From: Brachypodium distachyon
Lineage: Eukaryota; Streptophyta; Magnoliopsida; Poales; Poaceae
NCBI RefSeq assembly: GCF_000005505.3
Contig: NC_016134.3
Span: 10,832,624 to 10,896,623, forward strand
Direction: 5' to 3'
DNA length: 64,000 nucleotides
The notes below the pieces were generated by a model. It ran no database searches. It saw only the letters and a list, made by a program, of their open reading frames with translations, and had not been told where the DNA came from. The translations under genes and the position numbers were made by a program. Shown in pieces: positions 11,448-20,899 of the stretch. Every line of letters starts with the position of its first letter. Within the stretch, counting starts at the first letter, position 1.

Positions 11448-12263
11448 GTAACCCACCAATCCCCTCTATCTCCGCCCCTTTCTCTGCTTCACCAGGGGAA
11501 ATTATTTTCTCTTTCCGTTCCAAGAAGTCGGGAAAGATCTCTCATCTTGCCCCTGGATCTCAAAGTCGACTTCTTTTTTCCCCCGCTCGAATTTGTTAGT
11601 TCCATCCTGCCCCAGATCCCCGGAGGAGCTGAAAGCCTGCAGCCACCTGTACAATGGAGAGAGTGGATTACAGAGACACAGAGTACCTGTCTTTTTAGCG
11701 AGTGGGTGGCAAATGAGTGTTCCCCTTTCTGTTTGGGTCTTTTGGGTTTAGTGTTGTTAATTCGCAGATGTTGCTTTAGTGAAAAAAATGTTCTTGTTGG
11801 GATTAACTAACTCCTTTATTTGATTAGTATATTCACCAATTTCAAAACCGTCTCTCGCTGCGCCATGGCCCATGGATCACGATTTAGTGAAAAGAAGCTC
11901 CTTTCTGTGCTGCTTTACCTCTTCCCCTGATAATTATACTGTAAATACTGTTTGGAAGAAGACCTCAATTTCCCATGGTGTGAGGAATTGCCAATTTTGC
12001 TTTACAGGCTTACTGAACTGTTTGCTAGCTTGCCAGACCACTCCTGTGGAAATTTGTACCCCTTCCTCATCAAAAGGCTCTTTTAATCTTGTCAAGTTTT
12101 CGTTGTTAACTTGCTTAGCTGGGTCCTTAAATCCATTATGTATGTGGGCATGGGTTAGAACTTAGAAATATACATTACCGAACTAAGTGTCCTGCTTCCT
12201 GAGCATTTTCATGATAGTAGTAATAATGTTGGAATGTGACATTTGGAATTTCCTTTGTAACAG
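11448..12263 (+). other. Probable 5' leader intron of MHX
   Basis: A donor CACCCAG|GTAACC at 11,447/11,448 follows a GC- and CT-rich leader (about 11,290-11,447). An acceptor TTTGTAACAG ends at 12,263, 46 nt before the MHX start codon. The interval is AT/T-rich like the other introns. Arabidopsis MHX is known to have a leader intron that affects expression, so a conserved layout is plausible. The exact acceptor (an alternative ...CATATAG lies at about 12,284) is inferred. Confidence 0.6.
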
Positions 12264-12295
12264 GAACCAGAAATAAATCATATAGTTTTCATCTC

Positions 12296-12310
12296 ATGGT
12301 ACTCTTGTGA
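12296..12310 (+). promoter_or_regulatory. Upstream ORF of four codons overlapping the MHX start
   Basis: In the last leader exon, ATG GTA CTC TTG TGA encodes MVLL. The A of its TGA stop (12,308-12,310) is the A of the MHX start ATG (12,310-12,312), a stop/start overlap of the TGATG type. The uORF ATG has pyrimidines just upstream, a weaker context than the MHX ATG, which has G at -3 and G at +4. This layout favours leaky scanning or termination-reinitiation. Repression of Arabidopsis MHX by a uORF is known. The role here is inferred. Confidence 0.65.
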
Positions 12311-15300
12311 TGGCCAACATTTCAATGGGAAGTAATGCTCCTTCATGCAATGCTTACCTGCTCTTCTATGCTGAAAAAATGCTTCCAAATGGTGTTCGTG
12401 CTTTCGCTTATACTGTTGCCCTTGGGTACTGTTTTATTGGTTTATCTGCGATCACTGCCCGGTTCTTCAAGTCTATGGAGAGCATCACAAACCACTCTCG
12501 AGAGGTAGTCACAATTGATCCACACACGAATACTCCGATCGTGAAGCATGAAAAGGTTTGGAACTACACTATAGCGGACATTGCTCTGCTTGCTTTTGGT
12601 ACCAGCTTTCCCCAGATCTCTCTGGCAACAATCGATGCAATCCGTAATCTGGGTCAACTGACGGCTGGAGGTATAAATAACTCATTGGTGCTGATCTTTT
12701 TCCAAAGTCATATTTAAATGTATCTAGTTTGTTATTTCTGATGTAGGTCTAGGTCCGGGTACACTTGTCGGTTCTGCTGCATTTGATCTGTTCCCGATCC
12801 ATGCCGTTTGTGTAATCATGCCAAGGGCGGGCTCTATGAAAAAGATTTCTGATTTAGGTGTTTGGTTAGTTGAGTTGTTTTGGTCATTCTGGGCTTACAT
12901 TTGGCTTTATATTATATTAGAGGTAAGTCATATTTTCTTATTCTGCTATTTAACCGTAATTACTAAGTAGAATTGGTCGTAATGAGCACTTTGTACCATT
13001 GCTTTGTACTGTGTACAGGTATGGACGCCTAATGTGATTACCCTCTGGGAGGCCTTATTAACAGTCTTGCAGTATGGATTACTTCTGGTTCATGCATATG
13101 CGCAGGATAAGCGGTGGCCATATGTGTCAATCCCTTTGTATGGTTCTAGTCCCTGAATATCTTTTCTCTCATCTAATTTTTCATATGGTCAGTTGGTCAT
13201 GAAGAACTTAATGATACAATTTTCTGATGTTTGTAATTTGATTTGCTGCAACCAGAGTAAGAGGTGAGAGACCTGAAGATTGGGTTCCTGCAGAGGATAC
13301 TTCAGTTGATCACGACAAAAACTGTGGTGAAAGTAGTGAGATACTCCCTAGAGAGAATGAGGATATCGTTGATATATTCTCCATGCATTCTTATAATAAT
13401 ACAGGTATACAGTTTCTGAATTTTAGGTACTGTTGCCCCTAATGAACCTAAATTCTTAGTATGTAACCATGAAGAATGCAGTCTACACACATTTGTATAC
13501 TACAATACATAATTAAGTTCCTATCATTAAATACATCGTTCCAGCTTTCATCTGATATTCTGCTTCTATTTCAAACTTCATTGGTGAACTACAACTCTAG
13601 CAGCAATGTGATATTTTGGGATTACACTAATTTATCTCTACTGAAAAATACATTTTTTCTTCACAGGGGATATTTGAAACGATACTTCTTGTCTATAAGC
13701 TGTTCACAGCTAAAAAATATTTTAATAATAGTTTCTAACTTAAATTTAAAGGGTTGGTTCGCGAAAAAAAAAAACTAATTTTTTGGAACATCTGCAGGGT
13801 ATCATCATGTTCCAGAAAAGGATATAGAAGAATCATCAAAAACGACTCTTGTAGTGAAGAACACACAAGAGGATACTTGCTGGCTTTCCATTTGGCGGCA
13901 ACAGTTTGTTGATGCTCTAATGGTAATTTAATTTACTGTCATTCTTTATGCCATAGTTTGTAAATGTTGCTCCTTGTTTATGTTTAGCTTAAATCTTTGT
14001 GTCAAAATACTCAGTTCAGGTATTGGATCAATGTAGCTGAACTCATGCCATTTGTTTTCCTGACCAATGGGCACATAACAATCCACATAGATCGAGAAGC
14101 ATGTTCTAGAATTTTGGCTGTTTACCATTTATAAGATTATTGTTTGAATCCCCGCAAAAAAAAATATTATTGTTTGATACCCATTTAGTTAAACTATACA
14201 TACACCATTGGGATGACTTTGTCTACTTTCCATACTGAAGTTATTTGCACAGACTCCTTCTCCGGTGTCCTCTGCTAGTTATGATTTACCTCTATTAATT
14301 ATGTTTGTTTTAATAGTATCCAATGCATACCTACTCATTGGTCTTATCTTGACAGTTTTATATTTTCTGTATTCACTAACATTAACACCTACACCATACT
14401 CATTTTCAGTCTTCGCAGTACACTTGAAAAAAAGTCCAATTTGCTATTAGAACATCGGGCATATTAAGTGATTTTGTTAATATATGCAGTTGGAGAGTCC
14501 TGAGCAAAGAAAGATGGATTCCATCTGCCTGAGATTCATCATAATATTTTGGAACTCAATCATTGCTCCTTGGAAATTATTGTTTGCTTTCGTGCCCCCA
14601 TATCAAATCGCACATGGTTGGATCGCCTTTATCTGCTCCCTGATCTTCATAAGTGGTATTGCCTATGGTGTTACCAAGATTACAGATCAGATAAGCTGTG
14701 TCACAGGTTGGAAGATGTTCTTGCATAAGTTTGTTTTGCATCTGTGCACAGAACTGTAACTGCATGCATGCTGATGCGAAAATCCACTTTTCTTTGTAGG
14801 AGTAAACCTATATGTTATAGCATTCACAGCACTGGCTGCTGGAACCTCGTGGCCGGATCTGGTCGCTAGCAAGATAGCTGCTGAGCGTCAAGTCACCGCA
14901 GATTCTGCAATTGCCAACATCACTTGCAGGTTCATGTCTACATACATCCTCTTGAACCAGTTGTTTGCCTTCACCTATTGTTGTCAATTCCTCAAACCAG
15001 AGCCGAGTGAACTGATAAATTTTCATGGTTGCAGCAATTCGGTGAACATATATGTTGGCATTGGTGTTCCGTGGTTGATTGACACAGTTTACAACTACTT
15101 TGTCTACCAAGAACCACTGTACATAGATAATGCTGCTGGTCTCAGCTTCTCCCTTCTGGTCTTCTTCGCAACATCGTTTGGATGTATCACGGTGTTGGTT
15201 CTTCGCCGAATTGTACTTGGTGCAGAGCTTGGGGGCCCTAGGCTGTGGGCGTGGGTGACATCAACCTACTTCATGGTCCTTTGGGTTGTTTTTGTTGTAC

Positions 15301-15332
15301 TCTCTTCTTTAAGAGTTTCTGGAGTAATATAG
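12310..15332 (+). CDS. MHX: Vacuolar metal (Mg2+/Zn2+)/proton exchanger MHX
   Basis: CaCA-superfamily (Na_Ca_ex) cation exchanger. Plant MHX sits in the vacuolar membrane and exchanges protons for Mg2+ and Zn2+. Eight coding exons by canonical GT/AG junctions: 12,310-12,670; 12,747-12,922; 13,019-13,137; 13,256-13,404; 13,798-13,922; 14,490-14,706; 14,800-14,929; 15,035-15,332. They sum to 1,575 nt, an open frame of 524 aa, close to the roughly 540 aa of Arabidopsis MHX. Both alpha-repeats are present: [18 protein letters not shown] (GTSFPQ at residues 97-102) and [18 protein letters not shown] (GTSWPD near 397-402). Several hydrophobic membrane segments flank a hydrophilic, acidic central loop encoded by exons 4-5. 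The C-terminus ends SSLRVSGVI. The start at 12,310 was chosen because it is the first ATG in frame after the leader acceptor. It appears intact. A fragmentary paralogue lies at 35.4-36.1 kb. Confidence 0.93.
14136..14177 (+). mobile_element. Micro-insertion with oligo(A) tail in MHX intron
   Basis: An 18 nt insert, ATCCCCGC followed by nine A and a T (14,148-14,165), is flanked by perfect 12 nt direct repeats ATTATTGTTTGA (14,136-14,147 and 14,166-14,177). This is the signature of target-primed reverse transcription by a LINE with near-complete 5' truncation. The same tail, TCCCCGC-A(n), appears in reverse at 20,574-20,588. Confidence 0.7.
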
Positions 15333-15998
15333 ATTGCAATACAAAGAAAATAGCCGGTTCTTCTTCAAAAGAAGAAAAACAGTCTTTACATGGGAAACAC
15401 ACATGCTAGCTACAGTTAGCATCATCCAATCTGCATTGTAGATACATTCTTCTGTATTGTTATTTATTTAAGTTGGAAATCGCTGTGCTGTATACTTGTA
15501 TAGATACAATTGAAGTGTTTGCACCAAAACAGATTGGAGTACATATAATTACTGGAGCCTGGAACAACATCTTGATGTTCTCTATGTCAAAGGTAACTCT
15601 GCAGTTGTACAATCTATTCTTGCAATTCAAAGGACCCAAAGAATTTATGTCTACTTTTTGTGTACTTATAACAAAGTCTTTCACAACTGCTAGCCTGAAC
15701 TGTAAATTTTTGGGATATATCCCATTTGATATCGTGAGTAAGAGTGGAAAACTAAAACCGCCCCTAATATAACAGACGTGAGTGTTTGGCACTGGCACAA
15801 CAGTGAAGGGCTCGAGCTGCTGCAGGGATTGGTCTCCAAATTTCTAATCAGCACAAGAGTAGCCTTATCTGGGGAAATGTAGCAAACATTTCCCAAAGCT
15901 CCTATGGACATGATTTGTTTCTCTCCAATACCTTAAGAGGGACTCGATTTGATAGGGCTCGAGCAGCTAGCAAGTTTTCTTTCTGTTCGGGCAACATG
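15333..15998. other. MHX 3' untranslated/flanking region
   Basis: The sequence after the MHX stop. The first 270 nt (to about 15,600) has a paralogue at 53,866-54,120, which is the other half of the Helitron-split MHX copy. No further gene is visible. Confidence 0.6.
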
Positions 15999-16114
15999 CT
16001 CCCTCCGTCCCATATTAATGACTCAAATTTGCCTAAATATATATGGATGTATTTATGTTTAAAAAATGTCTAGATATATGTAATAGAAAGTCAGTTAATG
16101 TGGGAAGGAGTGAG
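15999..16114. mobile_element. Stowaway-like MITE
   Basis: Terminal inverted repeats begin CTCCCTCCGTCCCATATTAA at 15,999 and end in the complementary form (TTAATGTGGGAAGGAGTGAG) at 16,114, typical of Tc1/Mariner-derived Stowaway elements. The right flank is TA; the left flank has decayed to TG. 116 bp. Confidence 0.75.
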
Positions 16115-16514
16115 TAGTATTTAAGCTCTGGCAGTGAAGCAGAGATTGTAAACTCCTCACTTATAACTAACAAGGTCACGATGTTAATTGGGATGATTTT
16201 CCAGGGTCATTCGAAGGAACTGACCTTCTGTTTCTATCACCCACTCCTTGGCCGTTTGAAGCTGATAGATTCTTGGTTTACACCATGCATTAGTAAGCCT
16301 TTCTATTATTAAAGACATATACAGAGTTGTCCTGTAAAGCTTTTTGGTAATTAACACATAGTTGCACGAGAATGAACCCTGGAAAATCATCCAAATGCTT
16401 TAAGAGGTAGTACTACTTTGAGAGATTTCAAAGAATTTCAGGAAGCTTAATTATGTGCATGATCAATCATAGGAAGAACAAACACGTTATAATCAGACAT
16501 TACAAGATTGCTAA

Positions 16515-18290
16515 GACCCCGTAGATCCACAGCTGGCCAAACTGTAAAAACCCAACGGCTCTTCGGTTTCGACATAGGCGAACGTCCGGTCCATGGAGCC
16601 CAGGAAATCTTGTACAACCTGATCACCATGGTCCTTGTACAAGACACACTTTTCGCCCAAGACAGTGTGATACGCTCGTTTCTGCGTCAAAACATAGTCA
16701 CCGGGAGCAAAGTGCGGCAGCGCGAGCTCCCGCCTCAGCTAGCGATCCTCCTGCCGTAGCCTATCGGTCTCCAGAATGTACTTCATGCTCCACCGTCCGC
16801 CCTCCAAAACCCACACAGTTACCGAGTCGTCGTCGGGCCCACGACGAGGACGGCCACCGCCAGGCTCCCGTGCACCTTTGTCAGGCAGCAGCTCATGCTG
16901 GTTAAGGCCGAGAGCCTCGCCGGTGCACGGGTTAGCGACGGTGATGGCGCCTCGGGTTTCGTGTCGTCGCAGAGGCAGACTAGCCCGTTGCAGGTGCCGA
17001 CAATGTCCATGGCCTTGTTGTGAATAATTAGGTAATTTCGATGACTATTTAATCCAAAAAAATAATGTGCAAAACATGTAGCATGTTATATCATGCAAAC
17101 TAGACAAATTAAATAGCAACGCACAGCAATAAAACTCATCTAATTTTACGGCACGAAATAATAGAATTACTAATCAAAAACATCAAGAAAAAGCAGATTA
17201 CGTACGGTGCTGTACTCTTTTCTTGTGTTTGTTTGTTGAGGTCGGTGACGAGTCCGGCGGCGGCGATGTTCACGCCGGCAGCAGCAGCAGCCTTGACTAC
17301 CTCCTGAGCAGTGGCCAGCGCCTGCGCTTGCGCCTATGCAGTAGCAGTTGTCTGGACTTGGAGTTGGGCAGCCTGCTGCTGCTGAACTAGAGCGGCAGCC
17401 TGGGCCGCGGGATCTCCGAGGTCGTCGGCCATTGGTGATGAAGATGCCAACGAAACAGGAACGTGAAGAAGCGAGCAGTTGCGTGAGAACACTCTCCAAA
17501 AACCTTATCGACCATCTCCCGGGCAGGATCTCGAAGGTCGGAATTCTGGAGGCCTGCTCTCCCGGCGGTCTGTGCACACAGTCGACGGGATGGAGTAGCA
17601 GTTGGCGGCGAATAGTGAGATTGGATCGTGGGCGTGACGACTAGGGTTGTGGCGTGGTACGCCCGGAGGCCGCAGTCGTCTTATTATATAGGCACGCAGG
17701 CGGATTTCAGTTCGGTTTAGGAAACCAAAACCGACTCCGCAATTATCGGGATTTGTTATGCGTCCGCAACGGATTCCGACTGCCAAAAAGATAAGCACGA
17801 CCCTCGAACTCGATCCACGAAACGCGGCGAGACGAGGAGGAGGAGGAGCGCTAGGGATTTTCCTTGCTCAAGAGGTGAGAACCAACATACCTTATATATT
17901 GGTCCAACTCTTCCTAAACTAGTAAGTTAGGACTATTCTCACTTTCTCATCCCACTTCATGAATGGGCTTTTGAAATTTTACAGGAATTAATTTCAGATT
18001 GGGCCCTGTGCCTAACCCAAAATTCCAACACTTTGTACGTTGAGCCGTGCGGAAGTCTATCTTCTTCGTCCGCCATAGCTCCTTGCTGCGGCCGTGCCCC
18101 GGCACCGGCGGCGGCAACCGGAGGTCGTCGAGGACGTACGTGAAGCCGTCGCTGGTGACGGCGGTGTCACGCCATTGCCGGCACACGAGGCGTTTCCGGC
18201 GCCGGGCGTTGGGCGTGAGGCGCAGCAGGATCTCCACGAAGACGTCCGTGGGGAAGTCCCAACGGCTGCTACCACCTTCGTCTATGGTGT
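16515..18290 (-). pseudogene. F-box gene copy A, decayed and split by an LTR-like insertion
   Basis: The minus-strand N-terminus (18,031-18,290) has a clear F-box: WDFPTDVFVEILLRLTPNAR then VCRQWRDT, which would recruit a Skp1-Cullin E3 ligase. The expected start codon reads ATA instead of ATG, by comparison with copy C at 55,510. A 1,015 bp LTR-like element (17,016-18,030) interrupts the gene right after this block. The rest resumes at 17,015 with GTCNGLVCLCDDTKP-type sequence and ends around 16,515 with the family's C-terminal motif FAYVETEEPLGV (out of frame with the start). Internal deletions and frameshifts are present. Homologous to copy B (26.65 kb) and copy C (54.5 kb), in the same orientation relative to the MHX tail as copy C. 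Confidence 0.8.
17016..18030 (-). mobile_element. Solo LTR-like element with internal Gln/Ala-rich ORF (copy 1)
   Basis: On the minus strand it begins TGTTGGAATTTTGGG and ends ATTCACAACA. It is homologous throughout to 24,693-25,658 (plus). Internally there is a TATATAAG box and an ORF starting MADDLGDPAAQAAA, followed by a Gln/Ala-rich run that in this copy contains a TAG stop. It is inserted in the F-box gene at a site where copy C reads without interruption. A clean 5 bp target duplication is not visible here (GGCCT left, CTTTG right), unlike copy 2. Confidence 0.75.
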
Positions 18291-18615
18291 CAAGTGATAG
18301 ATAGATCTCCTGGCAGATCGAGCTGCTGCTGCTACGTTAATTTGTTGGGTCGTAATTTGTACTACTACGTAGTATACGTGAGTTTGGGGCTGTGCGTACG
18401 TGTTTGCATGGGACTTGCCGATCAAGTTTGCTGCATATGATTCCTCGTAGGCCACGGTTACGCTAGGCAGGCTCTCAGAACTCGATTAATATTTCTTACT
18501 TTCAGGAAAAATATCTTTATAGGGAGGAATTGACCTTTTTGGCTTTTATTAGGGAACATTTTTTTATGGAATAAAGTAGTTTTAAGACATGTAATTAATT
18601 TTGTTTCCTGGCATG

Positions 18616-18662
18616 ATCGAGGATGACAACTTTTTTTTTGAGCGAAATCGAGGAGGACAACT
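18616..18662 (-). mobile_element. Micro-insertion with oligo(T), tail TTCGCTC-A(n)
   Basis: A 15 nt insert, eight T then GAGCGAA (18,632-18,646), lies between 16 nt direct repeats ATCGAGGATGACAACT and ATCGAGGAGGACAACT (one mismatch). On the minus strand the insert is TTCGCTC plus oligo(A), the same tail as at 55,764-55,784. Confidence 0.7.
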
Positions 18663-18704
18663 GAACGACATGGCCATTCAACATCCAGTTGTCGAGAGAG
18701 ATTA

Positions 18705-18976
18705 GGCTGGTCATAGTGGAAGTAACAAAAGTGTAATATAAGTGCCAACTAAGCAAATTTGATGATGTGGCATGTTATTAATGAGGAGAGAGAGATTTGT
18801 AGTAACTAGATATGTTACTATAACATCACACAAAACAAAGCAAGATGAGTTTATAACCTAATAAATGACACAATGCATGACACCACATATATGTTACTAC
18901 CCACTATGGAGGTAGTAACTTAGAATAGTAATAAAGACATGTTACTATTCTATGTTACCATGCACTATGACCAGCC
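18705..18976. mobile_element. Tourist-like MITE 1
   Basis: 272 bp with inverted termini GGCTGGTCATAGTG and CACTATGACCAGCC, flanked by TTA target duplications (18,702-18,704 and 18,977-18,979). These features match PIF/Harbinger-derived Tourist MITEs. Confidence 0.85.
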
Positions 18977-18980
18977 TTAA

Positions 18981-19177
18981 GGGTGAGTTTGGCATTACGG
19001 TGTATTACAATAATCCAGCATTTTTAGCCAGCTTATCCCTATTTTTATTTTTATTATGTTTGGCTAACCAATTTTTGACTACTTTCGTGCGTATTTTTTC
19101 ACAACAATTTATAAAATAATTCCAACACATCTAAAATAATTCCAACACATCGTAGGCCCACAATGCCAAACTGAGCC
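18981..19177. mobile_element. Tourist-like MITE 2, abutting MITE 1
   Basis: 197 bp with termini GGGTGAGTTTGGCATT and AATGCCAAACTGAGCC, flanked by TAA on both sides (18,978-18,980 and 19,178-19,180). Its left TAA overlaps the right TTA of the previous MITE. Confidence 0.75.
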
Positions 19178-20556
19178 TAAAAAGGACGGAAGATGGGCTC
19201 GGCCCCGCTGAGACCGGGAGCCCAGATGGGCCAAATGTGACTGCTGAGGAGAATTAGGTTAGTGTGGCAATCACATGTTGTAAAATACAAGTCGTCCGTG
19301 ACAAATCGGCACTAGTATAGATTCCATAGCATTATTATTATCCAGTTTTGACAGTTGAGGACGTGAACAGATCTAGAAATAAATTTATCCAATGCACCAC
19401 TTTATCATGGGCTACTAAGCTATCCCATGATGTTTCATGTTGGGCCAAACCCGATGCATTGCCCCATTTTATTAGTATAAGCACTGTTCAAAAAAAAGAT
19501 ACGGAGTACGTTTGGACACTCATTCATGAGCCTCACGGCCGGGCAGGCCATTGGGCTTCGCGTACGCTCGTTGACAAGTTGGGCCGTTCAATGTTTTTTA
19601 TATGTGTTCCTCCGTTCTATACTTCTATCCGCACCTTCTGCTCCCCCGGCGGCTGCCGCCGTTTCCTCCGCCGCCGGCGAGGCTCTCAATGCTCGAGACC
19701 TCCTGTGGTTTGCAGCCTCGATGCCTGCATGCCTCTTGCACGGGCGATGCGATGCAAGCCGCAGGCAGCAGTCCAACCAAACTGACACTAAACTAAGGTA
19801 CTGTAATAGATGCACATCCCAAAACAGGGCAGCATCTGATAATGTACGTAGGATATCCCTGGCACCCAAGGAAATTCCACTTGAAAAACCGCAAAAGGGA
19901 AATTGTCATGTGCGCTTGAAAGAAATGTACTTCCTCCGTCGCAAAATAAGTGACGTGGATTTGTATAGGATCCTATACAGTAGTATTTTTTTTTTGGTAT
20001 TGTGCAAAAATAAAAATTGGCTGCACATATAGTTTCTATATTGGCCAATCATTGATCTCTAATTTTGTTGTCTTTACGCAACAAACGAGCATATGGTTTC
20101 ACAAAAGATTGAGTATTCCCGGGTTCAGATCCTCAGTATTCCCATATGAACGTCTCTGTACTTTTTCGGCAGCTTCCTGAATTTTTCAAATCTTTTGATT
20201 TTTTTTTCTTCTAAAGAGGGTAGGTAGGTGAGCTCAGTGAAGCTCCGCAAATTTTTTTGGTGTGGCTTAGTGAAGGAGAGAGATGCAATCTGACCTCACA
20301 AATTTTTGATGACTTTTCCATCACGAGAAAGAGTTGATAAATTGTCATCTGAGTAAGCAATTTTTAGTATGGTTCACTCAGGCCATAAGAATCTCAATGG
20401 TAAGAAGAGACACATGATTGAAACTTCTCTCGGTAGAATGAATTGTTCTCTCGGTAGATCAGTCGACTCGCCAAGTATATCGGAGTCCCACCAGCCATAC
20501 TCGTGTATAACGTCCTCAAACTAGTGTGGCACACCCTTCATCTTGATTTCTCTAGT
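19178..20556. other. Upstream flank of F-box copy A and intergenic DNA
   Basis: 19,190-19,290 is homologous to the region upstream of F-box copies B (about 27,290-27,350) and C (about 55,620-55,820). A GC-rich patch at 19,620-19,760 has open frames but no domain. 19,925-19,985 looks like one end of a Stowaway element (CTTCCTCCGTCGCAAAATAA) without its partner. No gene is called. Confidence 0.5.
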
Positions 20557-20605
20557 AGGGCGACCTTCATCTTTTTTTTTTGCGGGGAAGGGCGACCTTC
20601 ATCTT
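20557..20605 (-). mobile_element. Micro-insertion with oligo(T), tail TCCCCGC-A(n)
   Basis: A 15 nt insert of eight T plus GCGGGGA (20,574-20,588) lies between perfect 17 nt direct repeats AGGGCGACCTTCATCTT (20,557-20,573 and 20,589-20,605). Confidence 0.75.
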
Positions 20606-20899
20606 GATTGCTCTGATGTGGTCACTGGGAATATTGAATTACATGTAACAATTACTGCACTTTGTTTCCCTCCGGTATCTCATGAATTCTCAGCCTGCAT
20701 GCGTGGTGTATTATTGTACCAAGAATTTTACATTCTATTTGGTGATAGACGAGGAAGATGAGAAGGGGCAAGATTGTATATACTGCCATCTCCTAAGTGA
20801 AGCAGAGATAAATGCGTGAAAGAGCAGGGGAAGTGCATGAATACTGGAGCAGAATTAGTGCATTTTCCATATGAAGCCTCGTGAGGGAGAGAGAATGAT

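Noticed and set aside
13740..13800. GGTTCGCGAAAAAAAAAAA in MHX intron 5 as another micro-retroposon
   Set aside because: It has a suggestive A tract and tail but no convincing flanking direct repeat.
17011..18035. Target duplication for the LTR-like copy 1
   Set aside because: The flanks GGCCT and CTTTG do not match. The insertion call rests on homology to copy 2 and the uninterrupted F-box copy C.
19925..19985. Stowaway-like end CTTCCTCCGTCGCAAAATAA
   Set aside because: No opposite terminus or TA pair found within a few hundred bases, so not called as an element.
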